Assembly: GCF_000972845.2 (NCBI RefSeq)
Contig: NC_040027.1
Location: 13,197,760-13,261,759, forward strand
Reading direction: 5' to 3'
Length of the DNA stretch: 64,000 bases
Origin: Larimichthys crocea
Lineage: Eukaryota; Chordata; Actinopteri; Sciaenidae
The translations under genes and the position numbers were made by a program. A model generated the notes under the pieces. The model searched no databases and was not told the DNA's origin. It saw only the letters and a list, made by a program, of their open reading frames with translations. This document shows, in pieces, positions 45,111 to 58,790 of the stretch. Numbering within the stretch: the first letter of the stretch is position 1; each line of letters starts with the position of its first letter.

Positions 45111-47559
45111 TGTACACTTGATGTAATTCACCTCTCATTTTTCCTGGAAATAGCAGCACATAACTCATTTCCAGGATGTGAAGGATTCTGCAAAACTAAA
45201 TTGGGCCTAGCTGAGTACGAAAGACTGGAAGTAAGACTGAAGTTCTTCTGGGTGATTGAAATCACAGGGCTTTTCTTTTTTTTTTAAACGAGAGAACAAA
45301 ATGAAACAGATTCTCAAATCCAAGGAAAACAGCATTTGAGTCTGTGTTAAGGCATTCAGGAATAATGCGCTGCTCCCACATCTGAGAAAATAAATGAGTG
45401 AATGAGTTCAGTCTAGGAGACAGACACGGGATGCCAGACGACAACAAGGCGCTCGTAGCTCCTCGGTGCCATAACCAATATTTGGCACAGGCCTGCATGT
45501 CACTACCTGCAGCGTCAACTTACAGTATCTCCTCCCGTACTGTATTTCATCCTATAGAGAGGGGTGTGTGTGTTCATTAAATCAGAGAGCTTAAAGGAGA
45601 GCCATTCTCGCTCTACTATAAATACCACTTTAAAGTGTTTGGTTTGCATTTCTAGATGACAGCTGCACGTGATGAGGAAACTATATGTGTCAGCCATGTG
45701 TTGTCTCTGAGTAAATGCCTGTTTGATATAATTGCCATCTAGCTATCTCACACAAAGTCAGCAACTGGATTATTATTATCTACACGGGTTAGTACTATTA
45801 TTGATTCGTCTAGCTGGAGACAGTGATATTTAGTGCTCTCAGACACAAATAGAAAAAATCCTTGGTGACAGAGTCCATATTAATCTATGTTTCAGGAACT
45901 GAACGAATGTTTGTGACAACAACACGTCGAGTTGTTTTTCAAGTTCATCGGGCTTCTCGATCACTTGTATCGGCCCCGGTGGCTTAAGGTTAAAGCTGAC
46001 CCTTCTCACAACAAAGATTACCAGCTTTTGTCCGTTCAAGTTAGCCCTTTTGTCGTGGCACCATTACTCAAAGATGACGCCATACGCCATTCCTCTCATC
46101 TCTCCTTTGTCCCGGGCCCGGGCTTTGCAAAGGTTGCACTTCTGGTGTGGACATTAGTTAGGCCACAGGAAGGGGGCTTTTAGGCTGTCACCTCTGCCGA
46201 TTCTGTCCCCGTCAGCTGGTGGGATTTAGCTAAACACTCATTCAGCAAATGTGAATGAAGCTCGGCGCAGGCTGTCAGGTCTGCATACAGAGGTGAGATG
46301 GACGTAGACATGGGAATTATAAAGTGAAACAGGAAAACTCAGTGCAAGCTGCAAAAATGGATGTATGATAACTTTAACCCTGCTCAAATCTTTGTCAAAT
46401 GTACTGCAGCTTTCGGGGATGTTTGGTCACATAACCTGCCTACTTCTGTCTTAACTACCTGACCTTCACCTGCTTGTTGATGAGTGGATGTAACAAAATA
46501 ACTCTGACCTAAAAAGTTGACCGTCCCTCTCCATTTTCACCTGTAATGCTCTCATTATACAGCCGAACCACTGCAGTGTAAATAACAGAAGCACTTGTGA
46601 TGCTTGTCCAGGATATGTTACATAAGTGTAACATAAGTGTTGACATTTTTCTCTGATCTCAACTCTAAAAATGAGATTTTAATTAAAAGTAGGGCTTGAA
46701 TAATGCTTATTTTCAACCATCTTTTCATGCCAACGCATATGGAAACACATGGCAACAATCATCAACAATCCAAAACCCAACTGCACTGAATTTATAATCA
46801 TAACAGACTAAAAACCAGAAAGTATTCACATTTGGAGCCAGATATTTTTGTTAAAAAAGTTTGGTATTAATAGATTTTCTATCGGTTTAAAGCAAGAGAC
46901 AAATTTATTCCATCACTGACACGTCTGATAGCAGTCACTAGAAGGAGTGTATTTATTGGATATTCATATGTAAGTTATACATCATGCACAGACAGAGAGA
47001 TTTTCTCCAGTTTAGAGGTCTGAACTCAACTTTATTGCACACTGTATTGTATTTCCACTCCAGTTGTATGACTTTAACATGCCCATAAGACCTTTGGTGT
47101 GATGCAGGGGCAGACTCAGGCTGTTTGAGGGACAGGGGCAAAAAAATTCAGGGCACCAGCCTGCAGAAGTTTAAGATGCATTTATGGTGACAGTTCATAT
47201 CCCTGGTTTAGACTGAAATGGTTTTATTCTGAGACTTAAAGTCACTACTACACATCTGTAATCATGCATTAGCATGGAAGGATATGTTGTGTCATGGAAG
47301 GAGAGACTAGAGGCAAAGAGGGGAAACAAAGTGGGTATATTTACCCACCTCAGGATTTACCACTGCACCCCTGGGTGTAAGGTAGTTACAGCAGGCTGAG
47401 GTTAAGCTGTTGTGATGCTCCATAGCTACTGTATTGTGCCCACAAGTGATCAAATAACACAATAAGACTTGATATTGGACATCAACGTACATATTACGGA
47501 ACAATCATCATGGCATATCTGTATATGAAATATCAATGAACAATAAAAATGAATTTAAT

Positions 47560-48307
47560 CGACCCCTTTGGTCTTTCCGCCTCTCTGCCTCGGTTACAAG
47601 TTTGCCCTGCTCCTATTCTGAAACAACGCCAGTTTTGCTCCCTATCAGCATTCCCTCCCTTCCCCCATAAAAAACCTCCTCTTCTTCTTCCTGGTGGTCT
47701 AAAACACCTGTGGTCCAAACACTAACACTGGCCTGTAGCTCTGAGCTCACATTCAGTGGAGCTCAGCTAACAAAGTGAGCTAACGTTTGCTAACAGCAGC
47801 TACAGTTGGCAGCAGTTTACTTCACTGTCCATCAAGAAAGTTTGTAAATCACAGAGAGTTGAGGCGGAAGGACATCAGAGGAAAAACTAGAAAACATTTT
47901 ATCTTCAGTACTTGTCTGTTTTGAAGGTTGATTGTTTTTCGTGTTTATTGTGTAGGTTATAGATATTTCTGTCTGTTTATTGTGTTTGTTTGTTTTTTGC
48001 CTTTTCTAATTTTAATTCTGTAGTGTATGCTACACTTTCCTCTGCTGCTGTAACAAGTAAATTTCCCCGTGGTGGGATGAATAAAGTATATCTAATCTAA
48101 TTTACTTTGTCTGTTCCGGGCTACACAGTGTTTCAACATGGCGGCCTCCAAGAAAGGGGACCCACTCCCACTGTAGATACAAAAGGAGTAACAAAAATAC
48201 AAAATATATTCTTAATTTCAGGTGATTATACATACATGAAAATATAGCTATGAATATTATATTCCATGTCTGCCTTATTCTAAATCTTACACACTGCACC
48301 TTTAAAT
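47560..48307 (+). repeat. Interspersed repeat family B-type copy with a nested LINE tail
   Basis: It ends TCTTACACACTGCACCTTTAAA, the right terminus of family B, preceded by ATTATATTCCATGTCTGCC and the CAACATGGCGGCCTCC block. Between about 47925 and 48105 lies a LINE-type 3' end (GTAAATTTCCCCGTGGTGGG, GAATAAAGTATATCTAATCT). The LINE tail therefore probably inserted into the repeat. The left boundary is uncertain. Confidence 0.55.
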
Positions 48308-48315
48308 CTGTTTTT

Positions 48316-48470
48316 TATAGTATAAAATACATAATACATATATAGTACACATAGTATAATATATAGTATTTTATAGTATAAAATACATAATACATATATA
48401 GTATACATAGTATAATATATAGTATTTTATAGTATAAAATACATAATACATATATAGTATACATAAATAA
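48316..48470. repeat. 56-bp AT-rich tandem repeat
   Basis: The block beginning TATAGTATAAAATACATAAT starts at 48316, 48372 and 48428, giving an exact 56-bp period and about 2.8 copies with a single visible substitution. It lies about 360 bp upstream of the nhs start codon. Confidence 0.95.
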
Positions 48471-48489
48471 TGTTGCTTTGATTTAATAA

Positions 48490-48830
48490 TACATTTAGCT
48501 TTTTTTCCCGGGGGCTGTGCGGCCAGCCACGGCCGCTCAACACTCCTGATCCAGTACCCTGTGCCTGATCCAGTCCAAGTTTTCCCGCCGCCTTTTTTTA
48601 AAAACCACCTCTACTTTGGAGCAGTGAAAAACACAGCAGCGTCTCGGGCAGCAGATGACCCGGCGCAGCAGCCAGGAGCACAGCAGTCTCTAACAAATGA
48701 AAGGATGGGGGGCATCAGCAGCAGCAGCAGCTGAATTCAGAAAAACTGGATCAGGGGCCGAGGGAGGAGAACCGCTTTCTGCTCACTCTTGGGTCACTTT
48801 TATTGGATTTATTCCCCGGTCCACACCAAC
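48490..48830 (+). promoter_or_regulatory. nhs: Putative nhs promoter and 5' UTR
   Basis: GC content and CpG frequency rise abruptly after the AT-rich tandem repeat (GGGGGCTGTGCGGCCAGCC, GCGTCTCGGGCAGC, GACCCGGCGCAGCAGCC). This continues to the start codon, as expected of a CpG-type vertebrate promoter with leader. The transcription start cannot be fixed from sequence alone. Confidence 0.45.
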
Positions 48831-49110
48831 ATGCCATTTGCCAAACGGACCGTGGAACCTCAGTTACTGTGCAGGTATCAAATCCCAAACGAGGACGGTC
48901 TGCTTTTCGAGGATCTGGTCTCCATCAGTAATGTGGCTCTATCTCGGACCTTACGGCAGCTGTCGGACCTTGCCAGACATGCCTGCTCCATATTCCAGGA
49001 GCTGGAAAACGACCTTACATCCACCAACCGGCGGGTCAGCGGGCTCCAGAGTAAGATTAACCAACTTCAGGAGACGTGCTCCGAGCTGGACCCCAAGCAG
49101 GAGGCAGTGC
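48831..49110 (+). CDS. nhs: Nance-Horan syndrome protein, first coding exon (partial gene)
   Basis: NHS is an actin-regulatory scaffold at cell junctions and lamellipodia. Loss in humans causes cataract and dental anomalies. The exon opens with ATG in the family start [15 protein letters not shown] and encodes 93 residues of the N-terminal WAVE-homology domain: [49 protein letters not shown] and LDPKQEAV. It ends with a strong donor (GTGAGT) in phase 1. The segment after the first 16 or so residues is much shorter than in mammals because the Pro/Ala-rich expansion is missing. The start MPFAKR and the LDPKQEAV end favour NHS over NHSL1 or NHSL2. The remaining exons lie beyond the window. Confidence 0.92.
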
Positions 49111-52100
49111 GTGAGTAACGGTTAACGGTTACTCTGACTTTTATTTTGAAATGTCTGTTTTTATACGAGCTGCCACCAACGGTCCCGCGCGCGACTCTCT
49201 CTCTCCTTCTGAAAAGAGAACGGCACGAGGAGGCGTCCACCAATGACTGCTCCTGAAAATATAATGACGTAGATAAAATAAAGTCCGTTAAAAGTAGCTG
49301 GCGAACAGAAATGTTACAAAAACTAAAAGAAAGCTACTTAAAAGTCGCTGTAAATTCATAATTGAGCGCCACCAGCGTCAGTTTATGAAGTCAAACTAAT
49401 TTAATTTCTTCAGAAAAATTGTTATTTCCATGGTTGTTTTTGTAAACCGTTAGTTCCATCTCTTCCCACGGCTGAGGGGCGTGTGACAGCCCCATCCGAG
49501 CAGCAGCCAGCCCGGCTATTACGCAGCTATAGACGGGCTCTCTTATGCTGGTCCACATTATGACGCACTTAGGTCCCTGGTGGAAAGAGGTGTACCTGCG
49601 TTGTTTGAGGTTTAAAAACAATATATCTGAGCTGCTTCATGTGTTGAACTTTGCCCCCCCCCCCAGTAAGAATTCATTACCCTGATAACACAGCATGTGG
49701 CTCCCTTTTTAGTCTCTGTCTCCCCCATTGAGTCACTTGGCTGGGGGGTGTGTGATGATGTGGTGATGTGATATTGGTGTGTGTATTTATGTATACTCTC
49801 CAGGAAGCACTTAAGAAACCCTGTGCACCCCTCTCCTACAATTGAATTGTCCTGGCCGGAAGAGTTTCTCCAGCTTGGACATACCCGAGTGGATTTAGTT
49901 TAGGTTCAGCAAGTCTTTGCATGCCCCATGTTTCCTGTGGTCTCTCCTGTGGTGGGTTATTTTGCCTTGAAGGTATTTTAATGCTGCCTGCCAGCAGACC
50001 CCCAGCTTTTTTTTTTTTAAACCTGACGTCTGCAGAGATGTTTGCACGAGGCAGAATTTGCTGACTAGTTATGTGTGTGTGTGAAGCTCCTGAGTCACCC
50101 TGGTCATAACTAGATGTTGTAAGAGTTGCTGAAGACAGTTTTTGAGCCTGATCTGAAGAGGCTCCATCAGTTCAGATTTGCAAGTACGCTGCACTCTTGA
50201 GCTGGGCTGAGACAAATCGTGGTAATGGAGTTTATCATAGTTTTTAAGCTCTCTGATTTAATGTGGGAAGCTGCTTCGGATGAAGTGATGCTGCATGTTG
50301 TCGTACAGGAGGTCAGATAACACACCCTAATTACTCTTAATTGTGCTTTTCATATTAACGGTGTCAGAGGCAGCCTTTAAACAACAGTACCCCTCCCTCA
50401 TCTGAATAACAATTAGTGTAAATGAAGCAGTTCAAGGCGCTGAAGGTTCAGTAGGCGGGGGTGGGCTTTTTTTTATTTAATGATGTGGCTGTGACTTGTC
50501 CCCAGAACGACCGCTGAAGAAGGACACAGCTGCAGATTCATTCGCCCATACTGGATTATGGAGAATCAGATATGCACTCATTGGTGCTGCCGTCCCGTGT
50601 AAGCCACCTTCCCCGTCCCCTGCCGTGTGGAAGAAGCTGTTGTGTAACACTGTAGCTGTTTACCTGCTTGTTCTGTGGTATGCAGGCATATTTTTAAACG
50701 CTTGGCACGGCGCTGACACAATCAGGTCAAACGACATGGTTTGCCAGAAGTGCGGGGTCTCTCTTTGACTTCATATCGAGCTTCTTATTCTCCATCAGCA
50801 ACACCAGCTGTAAGAGACGCCCATATATAGACACTTGTGTGAAGATTCTGCCGCCCCTGATTGATTGACATGGCTATTTATACAGGAGTCTAACTAAATA
50901 ATGAGATCCCAGTACACAAATGTTACAGCAAAGAAGTTTTCTCTGCGGAGCACTCTCTCTTTCACTTCTTGTCTCTTTTCCTCACACACACACACACACA
51001 CACCCACTTTAACACACATAAACACACCAAGAAGCCTGGCATGTATCTCTCAGCCCTGTGTTTGGACATCTCTTCTGTGACACCCCATCGACTACTACCA
51101 TCAGAGCTCCTCCAGCCAGGCCCGAGCTCTGTAGTGCAGTCCCATGTTAGAGCACTCTGCTGGGTTTTAAGTTACACAGGCTCAGTGTGGAAGGAGGGGG
51201 GGGGCTGTAATATTTGTGGCGGCAAGTGGCCCTCTGGCTTTTTTGGTCCAAGAGCACATGGCTGGCAGTTCACCACATTCTTTGTATAGACTGCACCAGA
51301 GACAGTCTCACAAAAGCACAGATCCAACTGAGTAAAACTGTAGTGACACACGAGACGTTTCTGGCACCGCGTCGTGCTTTTTCTGCTCATTACGTGTACG
51401 AGACCGGGATCTCGTTAAATCCATCATGCGTTAGGCCGAATTCAGACCAAATTAGGCTTTGTGTGACGATTAGCTGCAGGGTTGTGTGGGTGCGTTTTGT
51501 TTCAATCACAAAATGAAGTTTTATTTCTCAGAATCACCGCTCCCACTCCTCAGTCATCCTGTGTGTCGCTTAACCACCACTGTATCTCTCCTGCTTAAAC
51601 AAACAAACACAAACCAAAGAAGCTTCTCTGTGTTGCTGTTTTGCAGCACAGACGCTGAGTACACGGAATAAAGCAGCTGGGAGAGTATCATAGTTTACGC
51701 CATGATACCTGGATCCACCTGGATCGCGATCCATTTCAGTGATATTTCATGCTGACTGTGGAGCAGTTTCACTGGTCTGATCACCCGCCTAAGCCACCGC
51801 AGCGTGCCGTCGGGTTGTGTTTTTCTCATTCGAATGAAAATGGTGTCTGATTTGGTCTGAATCAGCCTGCAGTGTTACAAACTGTGCGCACACTCTTGCA
51901 CGAAAATGTTGTGAGACTTTATAGGGTTGAAAGTGATAAGATGTGTTACGGTTGTTGTAGTATTAAAACACAAACCTTCAGTAGAAATGTGATTCACTGA
52001 TGAAATGCCTTGAGCAAAACATATAATATATATAATATATAAATATATTTCACAGGCGTGGATGGTTGGATGATAATGATGTGCATACAAATCTGAATTC

Positions 52101-55100
52101 AATGTAACGTAAACCAAGAAAAGTGTTGCAAATTAATATATAACTTATCTTTGAGGTAAGAGTGTGCACAGCTCCCTCGTATGTTTGCAGACTAATTAAG
52201 CGTGCTTTAAACTTGTAGTCGTACATTTGTAGCTGTCAAGTGCGGTCAGCTTAAATGTTTAACCTCAAACAAATCATCTTATACAATACCTCGCTTGACA
52301 CGTACAACATGTGACACGACAGAAACATTTCAGTAAAGGACTGCGGCCTGCAGCAGTTCCAATTTCTCACTGGCTTAAAGGTGCTTTATGCTTTTCCACA
52401 GTCCGCTCACTTAAACAACCCCTGGAGTAAGATTAAGCACCGTCGTGTATTTACACTCTGCAGTTACCGTCCTCCTTTCCGAACTCCAGCATTGAGACGT
52501 TTGTGCAGCCTGGAATGAATCCTGTGGACAGCAGTACTACATACACTACTAGAGCAGGAAAACACATTAGCCTTCCCCTTCTGCATTTCATTGACCCAGT
52601 CCGGCCATTACTGGGACTTTGATTTACTAAGTGAGGCCGCGACAACGAGTCAATGAACGCTGCATCCGAGGTCAATACAATCCATGTCAGGATACACGAG
52701 AGAGCTTCAGATAATCAAAAAGTTCAATCAAATATAATGTTAATGCAACCTCTTCTCTTCTCATAGTGATCGCAGGCTTTAAATCACGCACACAAAGAGA
52801 GGAAACACATCGGATAGAAGAGGATCGAGAGCCTCTTTCCTCTTTCATTATCAGAACCGTAAGCATATTTCTGCAGGTCCAGACAACCTGCCGTTGATAT
52901 AGTACCCCTGCTAATTATAGAGCAGGTTTTCAAAGGCTCGCTCATTTATTCCTGCACCTTCCCCTCCTCCCCTCCTCTCTTCCCAGACAGACAATGAGAA
53001 GGCCCAGACAGCCATGATGCTGCGCCCTGTTGATTTATTTGTCTCGTAATGTCATCATATCTTTCTACTTCCTGGCGACTTTTACTCGGCGCTCTGACTC
53101 TGCACTTTTTCTTTTTTTTTGTGCGAGCAAGGCTCTATGAAAAAGAAAAGTCCCAAACTTTGAACAAACCAATGTTCTTTGTTCAGGATTTTTACACTGT
53201 AACTCGATAACACGGCATAAACAGTTCATTGTCAGCAAATTATTTTTATACCCCCGAGTCGTTTGACATTGAAATGAGAAGTGCGGTCTTTGTACCAAGT
53301 TGAACTCAAGGTTTCACTCGGCTCCATTAACTATGTGTGTGTCTCAGCACCTCGGCCCTCGGTGGATTGCTCGGCCTGTGATTGAAGTGGTTTTTCTGCT
53401 GAAACCGTTCTGTCAAGTCAAGCATTCCTAAAAGCCAGTGACCAGGAAACCGCAGTGCTCGCTTGCACTTCTGGGACCTTGCACCCCACACGTGCTCCTT
53501 AAATTGGCCTGGAAGGCTGGCCTCGGTGTGATTAGGAGGGGAGAGTGTGTGTGTGTGTGGGGGGGGCGGGTTGAGGCTGTGTTTGTTTATGAAAGCAGAC
53601 GTTTTGTTAAAATTAAGGTGAAGGGTTTTTTTTTTCATCGGTTTGCTCGAGGGAAATGTGTGAGTGATTACACTTTACATTCCTGTGGTGGGACCCTCCA
53701 CGAGAGCAAGTGCTCCTGAGTGTCTATACACTCACCTCAAGACCTCTCGCTGGTCTTCTGTATATTTTCAGGTATATAGACCGACATGAGTGTGTTTAGG
53801 GCCTCTCCGCTGGTATGCATGTGTGTGTTCCTTCAGAGGAAGTTAAGCTCTCGTTTGTTGTTGGCGAGAGAGGGGATTGTTTTTTCTGCGGCAGGAATCG
53901 GGGGGACCGTGATAAGCTATCTATCCACCCTGAGGTGTGTGTGTGTGTGTGTGTGTCTCATCCATACACTCACACTTATTAAATAACATTCCCCAGCAGT
54001 CATTATGGAGCTCTGAGGACAATTCAAGCTTGTCCCAAAGAGGAGGAGGAGGAGGAGGAGATGGGGGTTGAAGTCATCCACCCTCTGACCTTAAAAAGCC
54101 CGCTGACCTCGAACCCCCACCTTTTCCTCCCCCTCCTCTCTACACACCCCTTCAAAACACAATAGAGCAAACACAGCCGCCCCCCATCTTGCTTATCACC
54201 CGGCCTCTAAAGACTTGACCGGCCAATTAGAGTGGATTTAATGTTTGACATGATACTGAATAGCCACAGGTCAGCGGACCAGGAAAACCCAGGTCCAGGG
54301 AAAAGGGGTGATTAAACTGTCAACACGGAAATCAACCTTTAATAAAGTGATACACCTGAAATTCAACTTTCTTTAATGAATATACTGGATTTTATGGCGC
54401 TGTTAGGCTTTGTTTGTGTGCGGCGCATCAGAGATCAACAAGACTGCAGAGAAAATGTTTTTAAAGACTAAAGGTCGACTAATTGGACTGACGTGCAGTA
54501 TTTCATTAGATAAAAACATGTTGTGAAGTTTGGAGATGATTATGTTGATCTTTTTTTCAATACATTTTGACTTTTGGACTTTACAACACTGTGGACTTAT
54601 TGGAAATGTTTGCATCACGTCCTCCATCAGCTGCGAACACGTCGTGAAGTTCACGAACTTTGTAGCTAAATGTGTCCATGGCAGATATCTTAGTCACTAC
54701 AGGACTGAACTAGCAAGGGGGTTTTGTGTTTATATGTGTGGTATTTATCCAGTTTGGGAAACTCCACAATCTCTAGAAAGCTTTGACGTTGGGACACATT
54801 GAGCAGCTGCATGGATAGTTTTAGAGTTTTAAATCTTAATTTTCAGCTCTGAACTCTTGAACTGAAGTCATAAACTGTGACCTGTACCTGGTACTCCCCT
54901 GCTGAATGAAGCATTCTTGTACCTCTTGTACCGGCACAGCTTGTAATATCTGACACTGAATAAAGATCAGCGTGACCTCATCTTTATTTATCCAGGAGAG
55001 ATAGTCTCTGCTCTGCTCTCGCCTCTACAACATCTGCTCCGTCTGGACCCACATGTAGCCGTCAGGATTTTTAACCCAAACATCAAATAAATACACGTCT

Positions 55101-56569
55101 GACTTCACGTTAAACTAACTTTACTGTAGCATGCAGTTTACAACGCCTCACCGCATTCCTTTCCTTGGAAACCTGGAGAAATATTGACAGCTCTCAGGGC
55201 TATAAAACTATTGTCGGCTGCTCTTTGTCTTGCCACCACTAGCCAGAAGCATTTCAGGCCACCTGCGTGAGTTTCCTCCCTCGACTGTCTCAGACTCAGT
55301 CTTTAAATGAGACGATCTCCCGGCCAGGCTTTTGTGCTCCTCCACAGTCCCACCACAAAGTCACAAAGACAAGACTTAAATGTTACGCAATGGAATAAGT
55401 CCTACAGAAATGATAAGACACTTTCTTTGCAGGAGGAGAAGATTAAAAAGTAAAGTGAAACTCTCATGAAGTCTCTTTTTTACTTCACATAAAGAGTTTG
55501 CTTGCTATCTGCTGAGAGAGATTAGTGGGAAGTGAGAGATAAAAGATCTGAGACGCAAAGAGTGAGTCACGGCTGTATAAAAATAATCTTTTACGAGGTA
55601 AATTCTCCCCCTGATGTTTGAAAGACACTCGGTTTGCCAAGAGGAAATGATCTCGATGTGTATGCAAATCAAAGATAGATAGATAGAAGATATTCTCCCC
55701 TGACCCGAGGTGCACAAACGCTGGGTGGTGAGGGCCGGGTTGGTATTTTAACAGGAAGGAAACACATGTGAAGTTGTAGTCTTTTCCCCTCGCAGGTGTT
55801 CAGACTGGGATTTGACTGGAATGTGAACTCCCCTCACGCGCCTCCGTGTACGAGCCGGTGGATCAGCTCAGCTCGAGTCTTTAAAGTTGAAAGAGGCTTT
55901 TCATCAATCATCCCACCATCACACCAAGCGATGCAGAAAAAAAAAAAAGAGAGAGAGAGAGCACCTGTGGACATGAGGGTGTGTTTAAACGCAGGATTCA
56001 TCTGTGTAGATCTGATGGATTTGTCTTCACTCGTGAAATATCCGAAGAGTTGGAGAAATCTCATCCAAGCTGAGAGATGTTCAGCGATATTGTGTTGTTG
56101 TAATCACATTATCTCCATAACGAGTATTTAAAGCAACCTGCCAGCTGCTTCTACTGTTGGTTTTGAGTTTTGATACTATAGATGCCACTGTCATGTCTCT
56201 GTCAAATATGAAACTACAGCCAGAGAGTTACTTCAGCTTAGCTTAAAGACCAGAAACAAGAAGGAAACAGCTCTCCTGCTTTTGTCCAAAGGAAGTCACC
56301 GCACCCGGCCAAGAAGCAGTCTGGCTCATAACCTCCCGTAAATCCTCAACATGTCATTTATACGCTGCTCTTGTATGGCAAAAAACCATCAAGCTATACG
56401 ACAGCAAACACGATGACAGGTGGAATATTTTAAACGTTTAGACAGAGCCAGACCGCTGACACTATAAGGAAGCTTTCTGGAGAGATGTTTTGAAGCTGGC
56501 TGCCACCATGTTGACAGTCCTTCCTCTTCTACCTCCCAGCTAAAAATCGTGGAGCACTGACAGACCTAA

Positions 56570-56745
56570 AGTGCTGAATGATGCCCGGTTGCTCTAACAA
56601 GCCATCTGCAACGGCACCTACCTGTCAATCAAAGCTGCCACACTCTTAATTCTGCATAACTTTAAACCTTAATATAATTTGAACAGGTGAGTTCTATAAA
56701 AATTCACCCTCAGTACAGTTGAAATTAGCTACAGAGACATCTAAC
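56570..56745 (+). repeat. Interspersed repeat family A, copy 8
   Basis: It carries CGGTTGCTCTAACAAGCC, CTGTCAATCAAAGCTG, ATAACTTTAAACCTTAATAT and TTCACCCTCAGTACAGTTG, and is truncated before the GTAAACATG block. Confidence 0.65.
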
Positions 56746-56970
56746 TGTTTGCCAGACAGCACATAAAAGTATTTTCCCAAAATGTCAAACTATTCGTTTA
56801 ATGTTTTTCTAGGTTTCATCTCTCTTCTTGCCTCGTATGACTTGACTTGGTAATTAAACTCGACAAGCCTCAGTCAGAAGACATTTTATATTTTCTGTCC
56901 GGTTTGTGGTCTGATCTAATAAACCGTCCCACGCTCTCTCTCGTATTTGCTGCCATTTCAGGCCGGCCTC

Positions 56971-56974
<4 letters not shown>

Positions 56975-57027
<53 letters not shown>
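56975..57027. repeat. (TC)n microsatellite
   Basis: A CT dinucleotide run of about 53 bp in nhs intron 1. Confidence 0.95.
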
Positions 57028-57029
<2 letters not shown>

Positions 57030-58399
57030 CGGCCTTATCTGGATCCTGCTGTGTTCGTTCGGGTCCTGTGGGCCCTCACTTGTCACACTGATTTACACTT
57101 TTAGTGCAAGAAGTGGAAGGCGCCCTGTAGCAGGGCTGGTGGAGTGTTTGTGAACGAGCGTCACTGACCTGGATACAGAGACTTTTCGGGCGCTCTGCTT
57201 CTCGTCACTTCAACACCTTCCCACGTAGGGGCAGAGTCAGTCCTAAGACTAGTCCTGCCTTAGCGAAAAAGCCAAATCTCACCTAGTAAAGAAATCACTC
57301 TGTCATAGCTAAGATCTGATTCCAGATGTGCATCGTTTTAATGCTCCAGATAGCAGGAGTTGTGCCACCGAGAATGACCCGAGGCCTCCACGCTTTCCTC
57401 GGACAGGTCGGCACGAGAGGCTCATTGTGCTCGGAAGCACACGCAAACTTCACCCTCCTGCACCGGCTTTTGTTCCTCCCTCATTTATACCCTCCTCCTC
57501 CTCCTCCGCTGGGATATTTCCTCGCCATCCGGATTCATCTTTTATCCTTGCCAGTAATTTCTGTGCCTGCTCGCTCCCTCAGGCATTTTGTATACTTTGT
57601 TCTCCTCCTCTGACTGCTTTCTCTCTGAGCTTCTGGGTCTCTCTCGCTCTCTCTCTCGCTTTCACTCATCTCTGTATCCCAGTTTCTTGAGTTTGAGACT
57701 CAGCCAGACTCGCTCCCAGCAGCCCCACTGGGGAGAGACCATCCTGCTATAGCAGCAAAAAAGTGCTTTGCCATAAAAATGGATGACCCGCTCTCCATTA
57801 TGTTCTGCAGCTCTCTGAATTAAACATTTACTGACCACTAATCAACCTAGAATTGAAGCCTCGCGGTCTGGGTGCAGTTGCACGGGTTAATATTTGATAC
57901 AGCACTAATCACGGCACAGTGAGTTCTAGTAAAACTGAAACTGGGAGACTGTAGTCTGGGTATGCGGCACTCAAATGAGTCATCAAGTGTTCACTTTCTC
58001 TTTGAATCAGAAGCTGGGTTCATTTCAATTCCAAGTTAATCCTTCTTGTTTTACTTTTCCCGACCTCATGACGCATCAAACTTCCACAGACCCTGCAGCA
58101 CGCAGCTCTTACCGTTAGATACGTTCATGCGACAAAACAGGAAATTCTAGCTCACCATCAATCTATCCCACATGTTTACAAGAAATGGATTCTCACCCCT
58201 GAAGAAAGATCCAGTTACTGATCCAAAGGTTGTGCTCTCTCGGAGCTCACAGGGGAGTTGCGACTTGGAGGGAACTTCCACTGACATCCGAGCACCGACA
58301 ACATTGTGTTGAATGAAACGCTGTATTGTTACGTTTCCACAATGAAAGTACAGAAATGGTTAAATCCTCTCGGACTCCACCTGTTTAGATTCAGACATA

Positions 58400-58790
58400 C
58401 GGTGGCCGAGCGGCAACCTCCACGTCTGTTTGAAGTGAAGCCAATGCAGAAGTGCCAAAAACTGCAGTTCCTCAAACGTCCACTTGAGACGGGCTACAAA
58501 ACGAGTCAGTCTCCATAAGTCCCCATGTTAAAATAAACATGTTTACAGCCCGGTACAAAAACAGTTTTGGTCTCTATAAAGTTAAAGTTATGCATAATTA
58601 ACAAAGTAGACGCTTTGATTGACAGGTAGTTGCCATTACAGATGGCTTGTTTGAGCTCCCGACGATCCACGTCCAGTAGTCGTAAGAGGCAGGACAGCCG
58701 ACATGGCGGCGGTTTCGAGCTTCAAGACGGACCAGAAACCTGTGGGTGTCATGGATACGCTGTCCATTCTTTATACTGTCAGAACCTGTG
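58400..58790 (-). repeat. Interspersed repeat family A, long copy 9
   Basis: The reversed family runs from a GTGAAGCCAATGCAGAAGTG end through AACTGCAGTTCCTCAAACG, ATAAACATGTTTACAGCCCG and GACAGGTAGTTGCCATTACA to GTCCATTCTTTATACTGTCAG. It is useful for defining the left terminus of the family. Confidence 0.7.

Larger units (their letters stand above)
41918..48830. other. reps2 3' UTR and interval between reps2 and nhs
   Basis: After about 1 kb of 3' UTR the interval contains an RTE LINE fragment, family D and family B repeats, a 56-bp tandem repeat and the nhs upstream region. I see no further protein-coding exon. Confidence 0.65.

Noticed and set aside
48697..49125. A longer ORF in another frame over the nhs first exon.
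   Set aside because: The overlapping frame from 48831 gives the recognisable NHS N-terminus; the other has no family similarity.
50496..50768. Possible nhs exon after a CCCAG acceptor (RPLKKDTAADSFAHTG...), in a phase compatible with exon 1.
   Set aside because: The translation does not resemble the second coding segment of NHS proteins I know, and the only GT is in a poor donor context. It is probably chance.
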